7,241 nucleotides of DNA from JALYXS01 sp051003795 (GTDB lineage: Bacteria > Acidobacteriota > Terriglobia > Bryobacterales > Bryobacteraceae). Location of the stretch: the NCBI GenBank assembly GCA_051003795.1, contig JBPCKZ010000180.1, forward strand, positions 1-7,241. The letters are read 5' to 3'. This document shows positions 6,408 to 7,241 of this stretch, piece after piece (the first letter of the stretch is position 1; each line of letters begins with the position of its first letter). Under the pieces are notes generated by a model. That model was not told where the DNA came from, did no database searches, and worked only from the letters and a program-made list of their open reading frames with translations. Made by a program: the position numbers and the translations under genes.

Positions 6408-6464
6408 GAACGTTAGGTGACGATCCGACCAGAACCGTGGGTAAACCCTTCCACTTCGACCCAG

Positions 6465-6493
6465 TTGACAGACCTACTGATATCCCGTAGTAT
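6465..6493 (+). promoter_or_regulatory. Candidate sigma-70 promoter before the toxin-antitoxin pair
   Basis: A perfect TTGACA (6465-6470), a 17-base spacer and TAGTAT (6488-6493, 4 of 6 bases). CTAC/GTAG and TACT/AGTA half-sites around GATATC overlap it and could be a small operator. The expected transcript start, about 6500, falls just after the toxin ATG at 6495. Either that start is wrong, the promoter is not used, or transcription of the toxin begins elsewhere. Confidence 0.35.
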
Positions 6494-6494
6494 T

Positions 6495-6794
6495 ATGGGA
6501 CTGGCATTTGAATGGCACACGGTCAAGGCCGAGGCAAACTTTCAAGCCCACGGCGTCAGCTTCGAGCTGGCGCAGACGGCCTTCAAAGACCCGTTTGCCA
6601 TCGAGCTTCTCGACGACCGTGAGGATTATCGCGAGGAGCGGCTTGTCCTGATCGGCATGGCGGAAGGACATGTTCTTTTGTTCGTGGCCTATACCGAACG
6701 GGAGGACCGCATTCGCATCATTTCAGCCCGGAGGGCGACGAAACGTGAGCAGGATCATTACTTCAAACAAAACACCCAGACCCATGACCTCTGA
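6495..6794 (+). CDS. brnT: BrnT family type II toxin
   Basis: A 99-residue protein in the BrnT family, which are RelE-fold ribonucleases that block translation when free of antitoxin. Residues 5-25 give FEWHTVKAEANFQAHGVSFEL, the hallmark opening. Then come KDPFAIELLDD, EERLVLIGMAEGHVLLFVAYTER and the conserved end DRIRIISARRATKRE. ATG 6495 is preferred because the family consensus begins here. The frame is open upstream, and a GTG at 6417 would add 26 residues with no BrnT resemblance, but no ribosome binding site precedes 6495 and TGGA (6406-6409) does precede 6417, so the start remains uncertain. The 3' end overlaps the antitoxin gene. All family segments are present, so the toxin appears intact. 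Confidence 0.88.
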   Translation: MGLAFEWHTVKAEANFQAHGVSFELAQTAFKDPFAIELLDDREDYREERLVLIGMAEGHVLLFVAYTEREDRIRIISARRATKREQDHYFKQNTQTHDL

Positions 6795-7071
6795 GGCTGT
6801 CGAGGAAGCCGCGCGCGGGGATCGTGACGCGCACCCGCTGAGCGAAGCCGATCTCAAGCGGATGAAGCGAACGCCGCAGGCTAAGACGCTCCGCCGCGCT
6901 TTGGAGTTGACGCAGGAGGAATTTTCAGCGCGCTACCACATTCCGCTTGGCACCTTGCGCGATTGGGAACAGGGCCGGGCGGAGCCGGATCAACCGACAC
7001 GCGCCTATTTAACGGTCATTGCTCGCGATCCCGACCGCGTGAACCACCTGTTAAATCCCATGCCGAACTAA
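6745..7071 (+). CDS. XRE-type helix-turn-helix antitoxin of the BrnT toxin
   Basis: A small DNA-binding protein with an HTH at about residues 47-78: KTLRRALELTQEEFSARYHI, then PLGTLRDWEQGR. A short conserved tail ends VIARDPDRVNHLL. It is XRE/Cro-like, not the ribbon-helix-helix type of classical BrnA; BrnT toxins are also found next to this HTH type. The start is set at GTG 6745 (108 residues) because GGAGGG (6730-6735) lies 9 bases before it. The alternative ATG 6784 (95 residues) has no ribosome binding site. With the GTG start the gene overlaps the toxin gene by 50 bases, which ties their translation together. As in other toxin-antitoxin pairs, it probably neutralises the toxin and represses the shared promoter. 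That toxin-first, antitoxin-second order is the usual brn arrangement. Confidence 0.85.
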   Translation: MSRIITSNKTPRPMTSEAVEEAARGDRDAHPLSEADLKRMKRTPQAKTLRRALELTQEEFSARYHIPLGTLRDWEQGRAEPDQPTRAYLTVIARDPDRVNHLLNPMPN

Positions 7072-7090
7072 GATGAAAGGAGGGCCTGGA

Positions 7091-7174
7091 ATGAATTGTG
7101 AAATTCATAAGCCCGAGCTGGTGTGGGATTTCCAGCACCTCCGCCCAAAACTGCAGGCGCGGGATGAGCTGTAA
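7091..7174 (+). CDS. 27-residue hypothetical reading frame with strong ribosome binding site
   Basis: ATG 7091 to TAA 7172-7174 encodes 27 residues (MNCEIHKPELVWDFQHLRPK, then LQARDEL). AAAGGAGG (7076-7083) is a near-perfect Shine-Dalgarno sequence 7 bases upstream, and the frame begins only 19 bases after the antitoxin stop. I recognise no family. The second half overlaps the minus-strand transposase remnant, so the frame may be the stub of a third gene cut off by that element. It also contains the inverted repeat GCTGG-N10-CCAGC (7117-7136). Confidence 0.22.
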   Translation: MNCEIHKPELVWDFQHLRPKLQARDEL

Positions 7175-7207
7175 AATCTGACTGAAAATGCTGCATACTC
7201 GATTCAT
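7140..7207 (-). pseudogene. IS4-family (DUF4372-type) transposase, N-terminal remnant
   Basis: On the minus strand, the ATG at 7207-7205 starts MNRVCSIFSQILQLIPRLQF. This resembles the opening of IS4-group transposases with a DUF4372 N-terminal domain (M.....IFSQ.LQL.PR.EF). GGAG lies 9 bases before the ATG on that strand, as in a real gene start. After about 20-25 residues the resemblance stops. The frame then runs antisense through the 27-codon frame and into the end of the antitoxin gene, so the rest of the transposase, over 300 residues in the family, is missing. The upstream side of the element continues past the right edge of the window, and no terminal inverted repeat can be identified. 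Confidence 0.5.
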
Positions 7208-7241
7208 GGCGGAAGTCTCCGTGTTGTTGAGTTTGGTTCTG

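Noticed and set aside
1..7241. CRISPR array, tRNA, rRNA or riboswitch
   Set aside because: No regularly spaced repeats, no cloverleaf-like or rRNA-like segments, and no long structured leader were seen by eye on either strand.

Overview
The window looks like an accessory stretch of a bacterial chromosome with moderately high GC. The best guess at the host is an acidobacterium (Solibacter/Bryobacter type). That rests mainly on one protein domain, the C-terminal half of the gene at 867-1733, which I know mostly from secreted proteins of that phylum. No rRNA or tRNA fixes the taxonomy, so the guess is weak. The two ends carry debris of mobile DNA and conflict genes. The middle is a well-ordered metabolic/stress locus.

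Left part (1-1733), visibly more AT-rich than the middle: the 3' end of a NACHT-type STAND NTPase gene runs in from the left edge. It is followed by a decayed tyrosine recombinase (494-817) that has lost its catalytic centre by an internal deletion. Next is a TTG-started gene that joins a DUF4062 domain to a domain usually seen in exported proteins. This resembles a worn defence or mobile island.

Middle part (1778-6354): a divergently transcribed ECF41/SigJ-type sigma factor with its fused C-terminal regulatory domain faces an operon-like row. In order, the row holds a carboxymuconolactone decarboxylase/AhpD-like protein, a truncated NmrA-like NAD(P)-binding protein, a small DoxX-like membrane protein, an FAD-dependent aromatic-ring-type monooxygenase, and an atypical NAD(P)-dependent epimerase/reductase. 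This is the known ECF41-COE arrangement (Carboxymuconolactone decarboxylase, Oxidoreductase, Epimerase). In the 79-base divergent gap lies CGTCACA-N16-CGTC, very close to the ECF41 promoter as I recall it, so the sigma factor probably drives the row directly. The substrate is unknown.

Right part (6355-7241): a BrnT-family toxin gene overlaps an XRE-type helix-turn-helix antitoxin gene. After it come a 27-codon reading frame with a very good ribosome binding site and, on the minus strand, the first residues of an IS4/DUF4372-type transposase gene whose remainder is gone.

Nothing here is clearly a wholly new system. The most unusual items are the DUF4062 fusion, the fused N- and C-terminal recombinase remnant, and the ECF41-COE row carrying a beheaded redox gene.
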